A stretch of 64,000 nt of DNA from Persicirhabdus sediminis (GCF_016595495.1 NZ_JAENIM010000039.1:416659-480658), one strand, 5' to 3'; shown: positions 1-9,439, counted from the first letter of the stretch. The notes: generated by a model from the letters alone, not told the origin. Translations and numbers: made by a program.

Positions 1-1
1 T

Positions 2-169
2 ACTCAAACGACCAGTGAACGAGTTAGCCGGTCGGTTGACTATCAGCTAGCCAAGGAGTTGCTGGGGGAAGCGCTCAGCCGCGGTAATGGCAAGTCGGTG
101 CGGCTCATCGGCCTGAGTGTGAAGTTTGCCGACCAGACACCACAAGCTCAGCTGGAAATGGATTTTTAA
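2..169 (+). CDS. dinB: C-terminal end of a Y-family DNA polymerase (DNA polymerase IV-like), 5' truncated by the window
   Basis: Frame 2 is open from the left edge to a TAA at 167-169, giving the last 55 residues of a protein. The tail contains SVRLIGLSVKF followed by a short linker and ends QLEMDF. This matches the little-finger end of DinB-type polymerases (VRLLGVxVS) plus a C-terminal beta-clamp binding motif of the QLxLF type. The enzyme would do error-prone translesion synthesis. Only the tail is visible, so an ImuB-like or other Y-family member cannot be excluded. Confidence 0.65.
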   Translation, partial: TQTTSERVSRSVDYQLAKELLGEALSRGNGKSVRLIGLSVKFADQTPQAQLEMDF

Positions 170-239
170 GGTGTTTATTGGCAGGTTGATAGATGTTGTT
201 TTTGGTTGTATTAAATTTGTTAGTCAGTAGATATTTGTC

Positions 240-905
240 ATGCATAAACACTTTATCCTAATAGCCGTTTTTCTATCAGCATGTGAAGAGAAACCAGCTA
301 GCATAGCTGAGTCTGGCAGACTAAAAAAAACAAACGCATCTAGCGAAAGCTATCCCTATCTATCACCTGAAGATCTTGGCATTCAAAAAAAACGTCTATC
401 TATCACGCCGCAAAGCGGGCAAGTCGCTGTATTACGATATGTACGCGAGAATAACAAAGAGGAGCACGATCAGTTTATTTACGATCAAATCAAATGGACG
501 AACGGTGAGCAGGTTCATTGGGACGTCATTGAGGCGCCATTGTCATTTTATAATGGCTACCAGGTAGCTAGTGAGTCTAAAGAAGAGCAATTTCGTGATA
601 GCTGGCGACTCAAAGCTGGCTATGTTAGCGAGGAAATTATTGATTATCATTTTCTAGAATCTAGCTGGAGAAGCTCGGAAGTTGAAGTGATAGGCCGCAT
701 GGCCTATAGCAAAAATACGGTGACCAAGAGCGAAGACTTGGTCTGCCATTTTCGACTCTTTGTGCTTAGCCTGGAAGAGGTTAAAAAGTTACACCCTGAG
801 CTGGATGTCGAGCGCGACGAGGGCGTGAGCCAGTGGTCGGCGGCCTTCACATTGACTGCAGAAGAGCTAGCTGAGCGAAGCCAGCTATTGAGCGTCGCCG
901 AGTAG
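240..905 (+). CDS. Hypothetical lipoprotein, 221 aa
   Basis: The product starts MHKHFILIAVFLSACEE. This is a short lipoprotein signal peptide with lipobox LSAC, so the mature protein should begin at Cys15 and be lipid-anchored. The remainder is charged, has no transmembrane segment and contains several aromatic WR/W motifs. I do not recognise a family. It follows the polymerase gene by 70 bp on the same strand and converges on the Ppx/GppA gene. No function is proposed. Confidence 0.6.
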   Translation: MHKHFILIAVFLSACEEKPASIAESGRLKKTNASSESYPYLSPEDLGIQKKRLSITPQSGQVAVLRYVRENNKEEHDQFIYDQIKWTNGEQVHWDVIEAPLSFYNGYQVASESKEEQFRDSWRLKAGYVSEEIIDYHFLESSWRSSEVEVIGRMAYSKNTVTKSEDLVCHFRLFVLSLEEVKKLHPELDVERDEGVSQWSAAFTLTAEELAERSQLLSVAE

Positions 906-940
906 CGACGCTTATTTTGGCAAGGTGGTAAGTGGGGGAG

Positions 941-1834
941 TTAGGCTTCTAGCCGTGAATGATAGACCCAACCTTCACGTAGTCCGCGGCGCAGGACGAT
1001 AGCTTTTTCTGCGTCGACGTGAGCTAGCAATTCTTGGGCGGCGATAGCTGCCGTTGGCAGCACATCCCAACGTTTTGCTTGCGAGGTCGTTAGGGTGTCT
1101 TCAATCTGCGGGTCTCCGTCGATGATGCGCTCGAGAAAGGGCAGCAGGGCTTTGGTATTAAGTCGTAGCGAGCGATTAAGGACAAATGGATAGCCGCTGT
1201 GTTTAGCCATCAGCTGACCAATAGATCGCCAAGTGCCGCCGATGAGATAAGCGTTTTCGTGTTCATCTACCCAGTCTAGCGAGTCGATGTAGCTTTTCAG
1301 CGCGCTGCGTGGATCTGATTTGCCTAGCAGCATGAGGTAACCAAGTGGCGCGCTTGCTGTATGGGTGACGGTGCCGTGTTCTAATCTAGCTATTTCCAAA
1401 CTACCGCCACCAAGGTCGGCAATCAGTCCATTCGCTTCAGGGTTAATAGAAAGTACGGAATGGGCGGAATAGAAGGCTTCTTCTTCACCGCTAAGGATAC
1501 GCACTTTGGATTGCATAATTTCCTCCGTCATGGCGACAATTTCACTTTGATTAGAGGCGTCTCTGGTAGCCGCTGTGGCTAGAATGTCTAGCCGCTGGAC
1601 GGGGAAGTTATCTAATAGTTGGCGGAATTTTACCATCATAGCGCGGGCTCGTTTGAGGGCGGTTGGTCCGACGGCTCCCGTAGCTGAGACATCTTGGGCA
1701 AATTTACAAGATAGCTTGTGGTTATAGAGCGCTTGGTAGCCGTGATCTGAGCCGTCGTAGATTACAAGGCGAAGTGAGTTAGAGCCCATATCCATGACAG
1801 CGTGAAGGTTTTCTGGTGGAAAGACATTTGGCAT
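941..1834 (-). CDS. Exopolyphosphatase / guanosine pentaphosphatase family protein (Ppx/GppA)
   Basis: At 297 aa this is a short Ppx/GppA protein made only of the two actin-like (ASKHA) subdomains. The N-terminal phosphate-binding loop reads MDMGSNSLRLVIYDG around residues 14-28. The second loop, GLIADLGGGSLEIARL, lies near residue 140 and includes the DLGGGS turn. GEEEAFYS between them is the usual family E-E motif. The C-terminal HD-type extension of E. coli Ppx is absent, as in many short bacterial homologues. The likely role is hydrolysis of polyphosphate or pppGpp in the stringent response. It converges on the lipoprotein gene at 240-905. Confidence 0.88.
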   Translation of the reverse strand: MPNVFPPENLHAVMDMGSNSLRLVIYDGSDHGYQALYNHKLSCKFAQDVSATGAVGPTALKRARAMMVKFRQLLDNFPVQRLDILATAATRDASNQSEIVAMTEEIMQSKVRILSGEEEAFYSAHSVLSINPEANGLIADLGGGSLEIARLEHGTVTHTASAPLGYLMLLGKSDPRSALKSYIDSLDWVDEHENAYLIGGTWRSIGQLMAKHSGYPFVLNRSLRLNTKALLPFLERIIDGDPQIEDTLTTSQAKRWDVLPTAAIAAQELLAHVDAEKAIVLRRGLREGWVYHSRLEA

Positions 1835-2084
1835 AACAGTTTAATAATGGCACGAAATCGCTTCGTTTCCAACCTCTTCACTCATAATTCTTAAATGTTG
1901 TTGGATAATTAGAAATCCCAGCTGTCATTGTTAGTGGTTGATTTTCAATGAGCTCGCTGGAGAACGAACGGGTGTAATCATCAGCTGTAAATGTAATAGC
2001 CAGAAATTGGTGTTATTGATAGATTTTGGGCACAGTCGCCCAGCTGGAATCTCTAGCTGGCGGTTGGTCACAAACGATAGAAAA

Positions 2085-2906
2085 ATGAAAAGTATTGTAC
2101 CTGTTATTATTGTTGTTTTTATGGGATTTTGTTTCCTGTTTGTTGGATTTACCAATCCATCTACACCAGCTGGCCATGAAGGTTATGTGAAAGAAAACCC
2201 ACGTGTGTGGGGCAAGGGTGGATTCCGCGGCGCGCTCAAAGGGCCCGCTAACTATGGCGTTTCATTCTGGCGCAATGAGGTGGAAAATGTTGATTTTCGC
2301 CCGCAGACCTATGCGGAGACCTTCCACATCCTAGCGAAAGATGAGCTGAATATTTCATTCCGCTTCCAGACGATTATCAAGGTGAAGCCTGGCTCTATCC
2401 AAGGTGTAGTCGAGGATTACGCCGGTGCGGAGTTTTATCCACGCTACATCAAAGAGCCGCTGCGCGCTATGGTGCGTCGCCATGTGCAGACGCTGGAGAG
2501 CCGTCAGGTCAAAGAGAAGCGCGCTGATATTGCCAAGTCGGTGATGACCGAGCTCGAGCAGTATCTAGCGGATACACCATTCATCGTCGTCTCTGGTGCG
2601 GTGGGCAATATTGATTACCCTAAGGTGGTCACGCAAGCGGTAGAGAAAAAGTTAGCTGCAAAACAGCTGCTAGACGAAAAAGAAACTCAGCGCGAAATTG
2701 CCAAACGTGATGCCGAGATTCGCATTGAAGAAGCCAAGGGGATAGCTGAAGCCCAGCGCATCATCAACTCGACGCTCACCGTGAATTACCTGCAACACGA
2801 GGCTATCAATGCCCAGTTGAAGATGGCGGATTCGCCTAACCATACCACCGTGTACATCCCATCTGGAGAAAACGGTATCCCTATCATTAAAAACGTTGAG
2901 AAATAA
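2085..2906 (+). CDS. Membrane-anchored SPFH/Band 7 (prohibitin/stomatin-like) protein
   Basis: The ATG at 2085 is preferred because it starts directly before a single N-terminal membrane helix (IVPVIIVVFMGFCFLFVGF). The reading frame upstream is open but has no such structure. An SPFH domain follows at about residues 25-200, with the pattern Y-x-E-x-FHILAKDELNISFRFQ. Next comes a charged coiled coil (EKETQREIAKRDAEIRIEEAK, broken here for length) near residues 205-240. It ends with a short tail containing YIPSGENG. Such proteins oligomerise at membranes and scaffold proteases or microdomains. The partner here is unknown. A CAGCTGG hairpin follows the stop. Confidence 0.85.
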   Translation: MKSIVPVIIVVFMGFCFLFVGFTNPSTPAGHEGYVKENPRVWGKGGFRGALKGPANYGVSFWRNEVENVDFRPQTYAETFHILAKDELNISFRFQTIIKVKPGSIQGVVEDYAGAEFYPRYIKEPLRAMVRRHVQTLESRQVKEKRADIAKSVMTELEQYLADTPFIVVSGAVGNIDYPKVVTQAVEKKLAAKQLLDEKETQREIAKRDAEIRIEEAKGIAEAQRIINSTLTVNYLQHEAINAQLKMADSPNHTTVYIPSGENGIPIIKNVEK

Positions 2907-2914
2907 ATTTCTAC

Positions 2915-2941
2915 CAGCTGGCTGGAAATTCTAGCCAGCTG
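2915..2941 (+). terminator. Hairpin after the SPFH gene built on the CAGCTGG motif
   Basis: CAGCTGGCT (2915-2923) pairs perfectly with AGCCAGCTG (2933-2941) around a 9-nt loop. The T-tract downstream is weak (GTTTGTTAGTTTTT), so factor-independent termination is possible but not certain. Confidence 0.45.
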
Positions 2942-2966
2942 AGTTGATGTTTGTTAGTTTTTATTT

Positions 2967-3449
2967 ATGAAACCAAAATACCCGTGTCCGCGTGATGGAG
3001 CTGAGCTGAAATTGCATCAAGCAGCGCATTATGCTGCTCATTTTTGTCCAGTCTGCCAAGGGTGTTTTATTGCTTTGAATCAATCCTCGAGCCCACAGCT
3101 TTGTGCCCTGCGCATCAAGCCGGAGCAACGATTGCGGGTTCCTGCAAGTGAGGATCTCAAGGCGCTCTCGCCAGCCACTGGAAAACCCATGATCCTTTTC
3201 AAATATAAAGGTGTTGAGCTGGACTACTGTTGTGATTCTCAATCATTGTGGGTGGACGCCGGTGAGCTAGATAAGTTGATGGCTGAGAGTGTTAGTAAGC
3301 GGTCGTCTAGCTTGGACTCTGGCCTTGAGGGCGCCGTTGATGTACTTGGTGATTTTTTTGAGCAGCTATCTTTTGATGCCGCCTTTGAGGTGGGGAAGAT
3401 GGTCATTTCTAGCGCCGGCGATGTGATCGACTTTATAGATATTGCTTAG
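2967..3449 (+). CDS. TFIIB-type zinc-ribbon protein, 160 aa
   Basis: The N-terminus carries CPRDGAEL and, 20 residues on, CPVCQGCF. These are two knuckles of a zinc ribbon of the bacterial zf-TFIIB class. A second, partly decayed ribbon (GVELDYCCDSQSLWVDAGEL) at about residues 85-105 shows the family signature CxxCxGxWLDxGEL with altered cysteine spacing. A C-terminal amphipathic region follows. Such small proteins are widespread and mostly uncharacterised. It follows the SPFH gene by 60 bp and may share its transcript if the hairpin between them leaks. Confidence 0.75.
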   Translation: MKPKYPCPRDGAELKLHQAAHYAAHFCPVCQGCFIALNQSSSPQLCALRIKPEQRLRVPASEDLKALSPATGKPMILFKYKGVELDYCCDSQSLWVDAGELDKLMAESVSKRSSSLDSGLEGAVDVLGDFFEQLSFDAAFEVGKMVISSAGDVIDFIDIA

Positions 3450-3515
3450 CTAGATTCGATTAGCTAGTGGCGGCAAATGTGCTAACGCATTGAAGATCAG
3501 TTTTTTATTAGCCGG

Positions 3516-3869
3516 CTAGATGTTTATGGATATAGATCGAACTAACAATATGATCGTGATCAATGTGTAGGTGTTCAGGCCGAATAATACGGGCTTCTTT
3601 GGCCAGAAAAGATAGAGGATAGCTGAGAGCAGGCTCATGGTGAGTGAGCCTGCAATCAAGATGATAGATCCGCCTGAGTTGTCTGGTGAATAGCCAGTTA
3701 GTATCCAGATTTCGTATCCGATGATCAAGCCAGCTAATAGGCTGAATATAGCTGCAATGACAAAATACACGGCTGGGGGAATGGGACGTTTTTCTCCGCT
3801 GCGAAGTGCAGCCATTGGCCGGATCGTGTGATAAATGCTCTTAAGGGTCTGCTTATTTATACATCTCAT
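3516..3869 (-). CDS. Small integral membrane protein of unknown function, 117 aa
   Basis: The sequence shows three hydrophobic helices: YFVIAAIFSLLAGLIIGYEI near residues 35-54, IILIAGSLTMSLLSAILYLF near 69-88, and a C-terminal TYTLITIILLV. A basic N-terminal segment with RSGEKRPIPP precedes them. No family is recognised. It lies 61 bp downstream of another membrane-protein gene on the same strand, so the two may be cotranscribed. Confidence 0.5.
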   Translation of the reverse strand: MRCINKQTLKSIYHTIRPMAALRSGEKRPIPPAVYFVIAAIFSLLAGLIIGYEIWILTGYSPDNSGGSIILIAGSLTMSLLSAILYLFWPKKPVLFGLNTYTLITIILLVRSISINI

Positions 3870-3930
3870 GTGGGCTGAGTATGAGGTGAGGTTTTGGCTG
3901 CATGTTTGCTAGCTAGATGACGTGAGGGTG

Positions 3931-4500
3931 CTAGGTCTGATAGGCGAGAATGGTGCGTTTTTCTTGCAGCTGATAGGGGATGTCTAATCGTTTTGCAAAT
4001 TGCTCTGCTTTGGTCTTGAGGGTGAGTGAGGGTTCACAAAATATTGGGATCTCTCGTTTGGTTTCGATGTTGTAGAGGGCGAGTATTTGGCAGAACTGTC
4101 TGTTGTTTTTGAGATGACGGCTAACCCAGGCTGGGATGAGATGGATTTCTAGCTGAGAGAGTTCTATATCTAGCTGCTGATGCTGAGGGGATGAAAGTTG
4201 TTGGAGGTTTTTATCGAACACCAAGATGCTGGGTTGGCGGTTGGAGGAAATTGATAGAGTCAGAAAGGTGGCTGAGATGATGGTCAAAATCGTTGCTGCC
4301 GCGACTGCGAGGTGGGTTTCGTTAGTGTATTTAAGGATGACGTAAATGATGCCAGCGGTAATGATCAGGCACCATATCATCAGGGCGAGAATGTTGGTCT
4401 TTTTTGCTAGCTGGATGGAAGTTGCATCTTCATTGAGCTGGATGCGCCCAGACAGCCAAGGTTGGCGGCAGATTTGTTCGATGCTTGGGTAGGATGTCAT
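3931..4500 (-). CDS. Hypothetical membrane protein with two transmembrane helices, 189 aa
   Basis: Two adjacent helices occupy about residues 35-85 (LALMIWCLIITAGIIYVIL, then LAVAAATILTIISATFLTL). They are followed by a soluble domain that includes ILVFDKNLQQLSS and LALYNIETKREIPIFCEPS. The two-helix hairpin plus a beta-rich, bacterial PH-like tail resembles many small membrane proteins that report a local conformational state. No specific family can be named. It is probably cotranscribed with the 117-aa membrane protein downstream. Confidence 0.5.
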   Translation of the reverse strand: MTSYPSIEQICRQPWLSGRIQLNEDATSIQLAKKTNILALMIWCLIITAGIIYVILKYTNETHLAVAAATILTIISATFLTLSISSNRQPSILVFDKNLQQLSSPQHQQLDIELSQLEIHLIPAWVSRHLKNNRQFCQILALYNIETKREIPIFCEPSLTLKTKAEQFAKRLDIPYQLQEKRTILAYQT

Positions 4501-4604
4501 GTTGGTTTTTCTATGGCCGTAGTTAGATGTACTAGCTTATTTTCCGTGATGGTGCACGCCACTTTCTAGCCTACTTTCAGCAGGCGTATGGTTGGTGGCA
4601 TTAT

Positions 4605-4655
4605 CCCGGGGCTGAAGCCCCGGGCTTTGTTCTTTGGCGCTTTCAGCGCAGCAGC
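4605..4655. repeat. Dispersed palindromic repeat, copy 1 (GGGGCTGAAGCCCC type)
   Basis: A palindrome CCCGGGGC-TGAA-GCCCCGGG is followed by GGCGCTTTCAGCGC. A second copy with the same order of two hairpins lies at 41029-41080, in another repeat-rich intergenic region. The element is non-coding and REP-like. Confidence 0.6.
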
Positions 4656-4695
4656 ATGATAGTGAGCCGTTCAGGTGTTGAAATGGCAGGAATAG

Positions 4696-4729
4696 AAAAA
4701 GCCAGCTGGGTGGACCAGCTGGCTTTTTT
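4696..4729 (-). terminator. Bidirectional intrinsic terminator after pgi
   Basis: AAAAAGCCAGCTG (4696-4708) pairs perfectly with CAGCTGGCTTTTT (4716-4728). The A and T runs make U-tracts on both strands. It lies about 90 bp beyond the pgi stop, and its stem contains two CCAGCTGG octamers. Confidence 0.8.
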
Positions 4730-4820
4730 GTGGATGATCTAGCTGGGCGCGTTAGGTGCTCTGCTAGAGTGGGCTAGCTGGAGGTTCTCGCGGTGAGAAA
4801 TTTCCAGATAGCTAGATGAA

Positions 4821-6365
4821 TTAGACGGCGAAGCTGTCTTCAGCTGGAGTAGCTCCGGCGTTGAGTTTGGCTTGTCCGTTAGCAGCGAGGTGGCTGAGGC
4901 AGTGGTAGACGTCTTCGATGTCGTCGCCCAGAGTAGCTGCGATTTGCTCAGCTGACTGTGCGTCTGCGCTGAGAGATTCGCGTACTTTGTTGAGCAGAGT
5001 GAGGAAATCACCGGCTGCTTTTTTACCTGCTTCTACACCTGGCTGGTGATAGGCGTTGATGTTTACCAGTAGCGCGTAGTAAGAAACCGCACGCTCGAAG
5101 AGAGCGATGAGGGCGCCGAGGCTGCGTGGTGTCACCTTGTCGATAGAGATGGTGATAGACTTGCGATCTGACTGATAGAGTGCTTTACGAGTTCCGCGGA
5201 GGAAGCCTTGCAGGTAATCAGCTGATGTGAAGTCGTCTTCTACTTTGATGCTCTGACCGTCGCGGCCTTCGCGTACTTCGATGAAGGTGACAAAGAAGTT
5301 GTGCACACCGTCACGCAGCTGCTGAACGTAGGCGTGTTGGTCAGTGGATCCTTTGTTACCGTATACGGCGATGCCCTGATGGACAACGTTGCCGTCGAGG
5401 TCGAGCTCTTTACCGAGTGACTCCATAACAAGCTGTTGGAGGTACTTGGAGAAGAGAACGAGTGAATCTTTGTATGGCAGAACAACCATGTCCTTTTCAC
5501 CTTTGCCGTTGCCAGCGTGGTGCCATGCTGCAGCCAGCTGGATGCCGGCGTTTTTAGCGAAGTCGTCTACGCGAGTGAGTGCGTCCATGTCGGCAGCACC
5601 TTGAAGGAATTCGTCGATGTCGATGCCCTGAAGCGCAGCTGGTACAAGACCAACAGTAGACATCACAGAAGTACGACCGCCGACCCAGTCATCCATTGGG
5701 AACATGGCGATGAAGCCATTTGCCTTGGAGTAGTCGTCGAGCTTAGAGCCGATGCCAGTGATAGCTACGGTGTGCTTGCCGAAGTCGCAGCCAGCTGCCT
5801 CATAGGCGGCTTTGGCTTCGAGCATGGCGTTGCGAGTCTCAGCAGTACCGCCAGACTTAGAAACAACAAGTGATAGAGTTTTGCTGAGTCCACAGCCGAT
5901 TTTAGCAACGGTAGTATCGATGCCAGCTGGGTCTGTATTGTCGAAGAAGAATGTCTTCAGTGGTGATTTTGCACCGAGTGCATCGTAGACCAGCTGAGGT
6001 CCGAGAGCGGAACCACCGATGCCGATAACAAGCAGGTTTTCGAACTTCTCACCATTTTCTGCGACGATCTCACCAGCGAGCACTTTAGCTGCGAAGGCTT
6101 TGAGGTCTGCGAGTGGGCCTGTGATGTCGGCCTTGAGCTCAGCAGTAGGTGCCAGCTCTGCATTGCGCAGCCAGTAGTGGCCAACCATGCGGCCTTCGTC
6201 TGGGTTGCAGATGTCACCTTTTTCGATGGCTTTGATACCTGCAAATGCTTTGTCTAGTTCGAGCCCAGCTGCGTAATCCGCAGGGATATCCATGAGAGAA
6301 GTGTCGATGGAGAAACCCAATTCTGGGTAGCGAATGATTGATTGATTATATTCTGTCCAAGACAT
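4821..6365 (-). CDS. pgi: Glucose-6-phosphate isomerase
   Basis: The enzyme interconverts glucose 6-phosphate and fructose 6-phosphate in glycolysis and gluconeogenesis. Family marks are GIGGSALGPQLVYDAL (about residue 115), the phosphate-binding SKSGGTAETRNA, and the signature QGIAVYGNKGSTDQHAYVQQ. The catalytic Glu/His/Lys region is present. The ATG at 6365 gives 514 aa beginning MSWTEYNQSI. A TTG nine bases upstream is closer to a GAGGAG motif and could be used instead. The gene is divergent from aqpZ and ends at a strong bidirectional terminator. Confidence 0.95.
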   Translation of the reverse strand: MSWTEYNQSIIRYPELGFSIDTSLMDIPADYAAGLELDKAFAGIKAIEKGDICNPDEGRMVGHYWLRNAELAPTAELKADITGPLADLKAFAAKVLAGEIVAENGEKFENLLVIGIGGSALGPQLVYDALGAKSPLKTFFFDNTDPAGIDTTVAKIGCGLSKTLSLVVSKSGGTAETRNAMLEAKAAYEAAGCDFGKHTVAITGIGSKLDDYSKANGFIAMFPMDDWVGGRTSVMSTVGLVPAALQGIDIDEFLQGAADMDALTRVDDFAKNAGIQLAAAWHHAGNGKGEKDMVVLPYKDSLVLFSKYLQQLVMESLGKELDLDGNVVHQGIAVYGNKGSTDQHAYVQQLRDGVHNFFVTFIEVREGRDGQSIKVEDDFTSADYLQGFLRGTRKALYQSDRKSITISIDKVTPRSLGALIALFERAVSYYALLVNINAYHQPGVEAGKKAAGDFLTLLNKVRESLSADAQSAEQIAATLGDDIEDVYHCLSHLAANGQAKLNAGATPAEDSFAV

Positions 6366-6496
6366 GCCGCGCAAGATGCACGCTTATCTCCTCGCTGTGA
6401 AGAAGAATCATGTCTTGATTTTAAATATTTTTGTCATTAGATAATGTTATCTCTAGCAAACGTATAGCTGGAATCACGAACAATATACAAACATCT

Positions 6497-7195
6497 ATGA
6501 AAAAACTCGCTGCAGAATTTATTGGCACCTTTTGGTTGGTGCTTGGGGGGTGCGGAAGCGCCATGCTTGCCGCAGGAATTCCTGAACTTGGCATTGGTTA
6601 TATGGGCGTGGCTTTTGCCTTCGGTCTCACCGTGCTAACAATGGCCTTTGCGATTGGTCACATTTCTGGCTGTCACCTAAATCCAGCGGTTTCCGTTGGT
6701 TTGTTAATTGGTGGTCGATTCCCAGCTAAAGACCTGTTGCCATACATCGTGTCACAGGTGCTCGGTGGTATTGCCGGTGCGGGTGTGCTCTATCTGATCT
6801 GCTCTGGCCAAGACGGATTTGCCATCGATCCAAAATCAGCAGGTGCCTTTGCTTCTAATGGTTACGGCGACTTTTCTCCACATGGTTATAATTTAACCTC
6901 TGCCTTCATTACTGAGGTGGTGATGACCTTTATGTTCCTGATTATCATTTTGGGTGCTACTGACGAGCGTGCTCCAGCTGGGCTGGCGCCTATTGCTATT
7001 GGCCTCGGGCTCACCTTGATCCACTTGATCAGCATTCCGGTGACAAATACTTCAGTAAACCCAGCTCGCAGTCTATCACAGGCATTGTTTGTGGGTGGCC
7101 AGCCGCTGGCTCAAGTATGGATGTTCTGGGTGGCTCCAGTGATCGGTGCAATTCTAGCTGGCGTGACATATAAGTGGTTAGGTAGCGGAAAATAA
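6497..7195 (+). CDS. aqpZ: Aquaporin Z-type water channel
   Basis: The ATG at 6497 gives 232 aa starting [18 protein letters not shown], the usual AqpZ start and length. Six membrane helices are evident. The two half-helix pore motifs are HLNPAVSVG (NPA at about residues 62-64) and [15 protein letters not shown]. The region before the first NPA reads [11 protein letters not shown]. The family norm is GHISGGH, so Cys59 replaces a glycine at the pore entrance. The gene stands alone, is divergent from pgi, and has a strong terminator after the stop. Confidence 0.93.
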   Translation: MKKLAAEFIGTFWLVLGGCGSAMLAAGIPELGIGYMGVAFAFGLTVLTMAFAIGHISGCHLNPAVSVGLLIGGRFPAKDLLPYIVSQVLGGIAGAGVLYLICSGQDGFAIDPKSAGAFASNGYGDFSPHGYNLTSAFITEVVMTFMFLIIILGATDERAPAGLAPIAIGLGLTLIHLISIPVTNTSVNPARSLSQALFVGGQPLAQVWMFWVAPVIGAILAGVTYKWLGSGK

Positions 7196-7218
7196 GTTTT
7201 TGTTATAAATTTACCTTT

Positions 7219-7249
7219 GGGCGTCTGCATATTTTGCAGGCGTCCATTT
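7219..7249 (+). terminator. Intrinsic terminator of aqpZ
   Basis: GGGCGTCTGC (about 7219-7228) pairs with GCAGGCGTCC, including two G-T pairs. An A and eight T residues follow. Confidence 0.85.
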
Positions 7250-7417
7250 TTTTTGCCCTTATTTGTAGGATGGATAATGTGTGATAGATTTGCACGTGAG
7301 TCTACTAAGTAAGCCGCCTGCAGTGATTTGCTAGTGTTTGAAATCAAACAAGTAGCAGGATTAGCTGGGGAGTTAGAGTTGCGCGACCAGCGCAGAATCA
7401 TGATCATGCGACTGTTT

Positions 7418-9439
7418 ATGCGGTTTTGGGATATTGAAATAGTTTCGAAAAAATCAATCATATTGGTTTTGGGATTAGTGTGTTTATCGCCATCAGCATG
7501 GTCACAGGCTAGTTATAAAATTGGTGATTTCGAAACTGAGGTAGTGCGGCTGAATAATGGGCAGCCTATCATCTCGCGAGCTACCTTTACGGCTGCTGGG
7601 TTAGAAGTTGACAATACTGATGCAGGGAAACATGTGGGTGGCTATAACATCAATGGACCTAGCTTGATTCGTGTGCCGAGCTGGCTGGCTGATGATGAGA
7701 AGGCGGATCCAACAGCCGAGTATTATCTGTATTTCGCCGGTCACTATGGTCGTAGCATACGCATGGCTTGGGCGGCTAACATTGAGGGCCCCTATACATT
7801 ATTTAATAATGAAGCTGGCGATGATGATGGTTATCCTGGTTACGGTGTGCTGGACGTTAATAGCAACATTGACTTAGTTGATGATAACCAGCTGAAGGCT
7901 AGCGATTGCGCTAGTCCTGATGTGATCGTGGATGAGGAAAACGAGCAGTTGTTGTTATTTTTTCATGTCAATTCGAGTACTGGTGATGAATCGGCGTTAG
8001 GCAATAACTATTTTAATACTGGTGGACAAACTAGCTGGGTGGCGACATCGCGCACGGGGCTGAATTTCAATGGTGGCGATGATGTGGAGTCGGACACCTA
8101 TGGTGATGGCGAGCCTGGGCACGGAATCAAGGCGCAGCGTCTAGCAAATGCCTACATGCGTGTTTTCACAGACCCTAATGGCCACTATCATGCATTCACT
8201 AACTACGGGCCAATATGGAAGGCGCCAGCTGAAGGGATTTGGTCAGCAGCCTGGGAGCATGAAAAATGGGCGATCAATTCAGGTACAACTGGCAGCACTG
8301 CCGATGCGCAAGTGACTGGCGGAGGAAACCCTGTGTGGATGAACCTTTATAACAATTATCTAATCAACGGACTAACGACCGAGCGCGGTTACGCTGGATT
8401 TAGTGGGGATAGCGGGCTTTATAATCAGAATGCGCCACGTACCGGAGCTCCGCGCCACTTTGCCACGCGCCAGCTCAATGATGGCGTGACTCTTGAGGTT
8501 TATTATACCTGCCGCGGTGAAAAACCTGAAAGCGTTTATAAAACGACGATGGACATGAGCACTGGTGATTACACCAGCTGGACGACTGATGTCACTGGCG
8601 ATAGCTGGGTGCACGAGCGCGTTCTTTTTCCAGAAGAGGAATGGGAGGGGGCGATACGCTCGCTGGCGTATTCCAAAAATGGTGGTGAAGCTAACAAGCG
8701 CGCTATTCGCGACCCCGATGTGTTCACTGACGTCGACGGTAAAACTTACCTGTTATACTCAGCTGGGCCGGAAGAGGGCATTGGCATTGCGAGCTTAAAT
8801 AACAAACCGGTTGCTGTGGCAACTATCAGCTCGTTAGAAGTGGAGGGCGGAGAATTGGTCTATTTTGATGCTAGCGAGTCCTACGATACCGATGGCTCTA
8901 TTGTCAGCTATCAATGGGATTTTGCGGATGCAAGTCGGCCTTCACAGCGTATTGCCCACACCCATGCGTTCCAGCTGGCTGGTGTGTATCCTGTTATGCT
9001 CACAGTGATAGATGACCTTGGTGGAGAAAACTCGCTTGTGGTCAATGTGACGGTCAACAGCTCAGTGCAGCATAGTGATGGAGATATCATGCCTGATAGC
9101 TGGGAGTTGGCAAATGGCTCAGACCTTAACGCTGCGGATGGTCAGCTGGATAATAACGGCAATGGTTATACTAACGAAGATGAGTATATTTTAGGTATGC
9201 AGGCTAAGGCTTCTAGCGCGGTGTTTTTTGTACAGTCACAGATTGACGACGGTAAGAAGGTAACCGTCAGCTGGCCAAGCATACACGATAGATTTTATGC
9301 CATTTATAAATCGACTGACTTGTTAAATTGGCAGCTGGTGGCTGAGGATATTGAGCCAACGGTGCCTGTGAACCAGATAGAGTTTGACCTACAAGATGAG
9401 GATAAAGTTTTCATCCGCGTGGAGGCGAGCATGCCCTAG
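7418..9439 (+). CDS. Secreted beta-propeller/PKD protein, paralogue 1 of a tandem triplet (glycoside hydrolase-like)
   Basis: The ATG at 7418 gives a signal peptide ending SAWSQA and aligns the start with both paralogues downstream. The frame is open further upstream. Residues about 35-450 form repeated beta-propeller blades. Recurrent phrases are YYLYFAGHYGRSIRMAWAA, ASPDVIVDEEN and RDPDVFTDVDGKTYLLYS, which resemble five-bladed GH43/GH117-like folds. A PKD domain follows (about 465-550), then an EF-hand-like DGDIMPDSWE...DNNGNGYTNEDE stretch, and a C-terminal module VSWPSIHDRFYAIYKSTDL. The likely role is extracellular binding or cleavage of a polysaccharide. The catalytic residues and substrate cannot be assigned from sequence alone. 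Confidence 0.75.
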   Translation: MRFWDIEIVSKKSIILVLGLVCLSPSAWSQASYKIGDFETEVVRLNNGQPIISRATFTAAGLEVDNTDAGKHVGGYNINGPSLIRVPSWLADDEKADPTAEYYLYFAGHYGRSIRMAWAANIEGPYTLFNNEAGDDDGYPGYGVLDVNSNIDLVDDNQLKASDCASPDVIVDEENEQLLLFFHVNSSTGDESALGNNYFNTGGQTSWVATSRTGLNFNGGDDVESDTYGDGEPGHGIKAQRLANAYMRVFTDPNGHYHAFTNYGPIWKAPAEGIWSAAWEHEKWAINSGTTGSTADAQVTGGGNPVWMNLYNNYLINGLTTERGYAGFSGDSGLYNQNAPRTGAPRHFATRQLNDGVTLEVYYTCRGEKPESVYKTTMDMSTGDYTSWTTDVTGDSWVHERVLFPEEEWEGAIRSLAYSKNGGEANKRAIRDPDVFTDVDGKTYLLYSAGPEEGIGIASLNNKPVAVATISSLEVEGGELVYFDASESYDTDGSIVSYQWDFADASRPSQRIAHTHAFQLAGVYPVMLTVIDDLGGENSLVVNVTVNSSVQHSDGDIMPDSWELANGSDLNAADGQLDNNGNGYTNEDEYILGMQAKASSAVFFVQSQIDDGKKVTVSWPSIHDRFYAIYKSTDLLNWQLVAEDIEPTVPVNQIEFDLQDEDKVFIRVEASMP

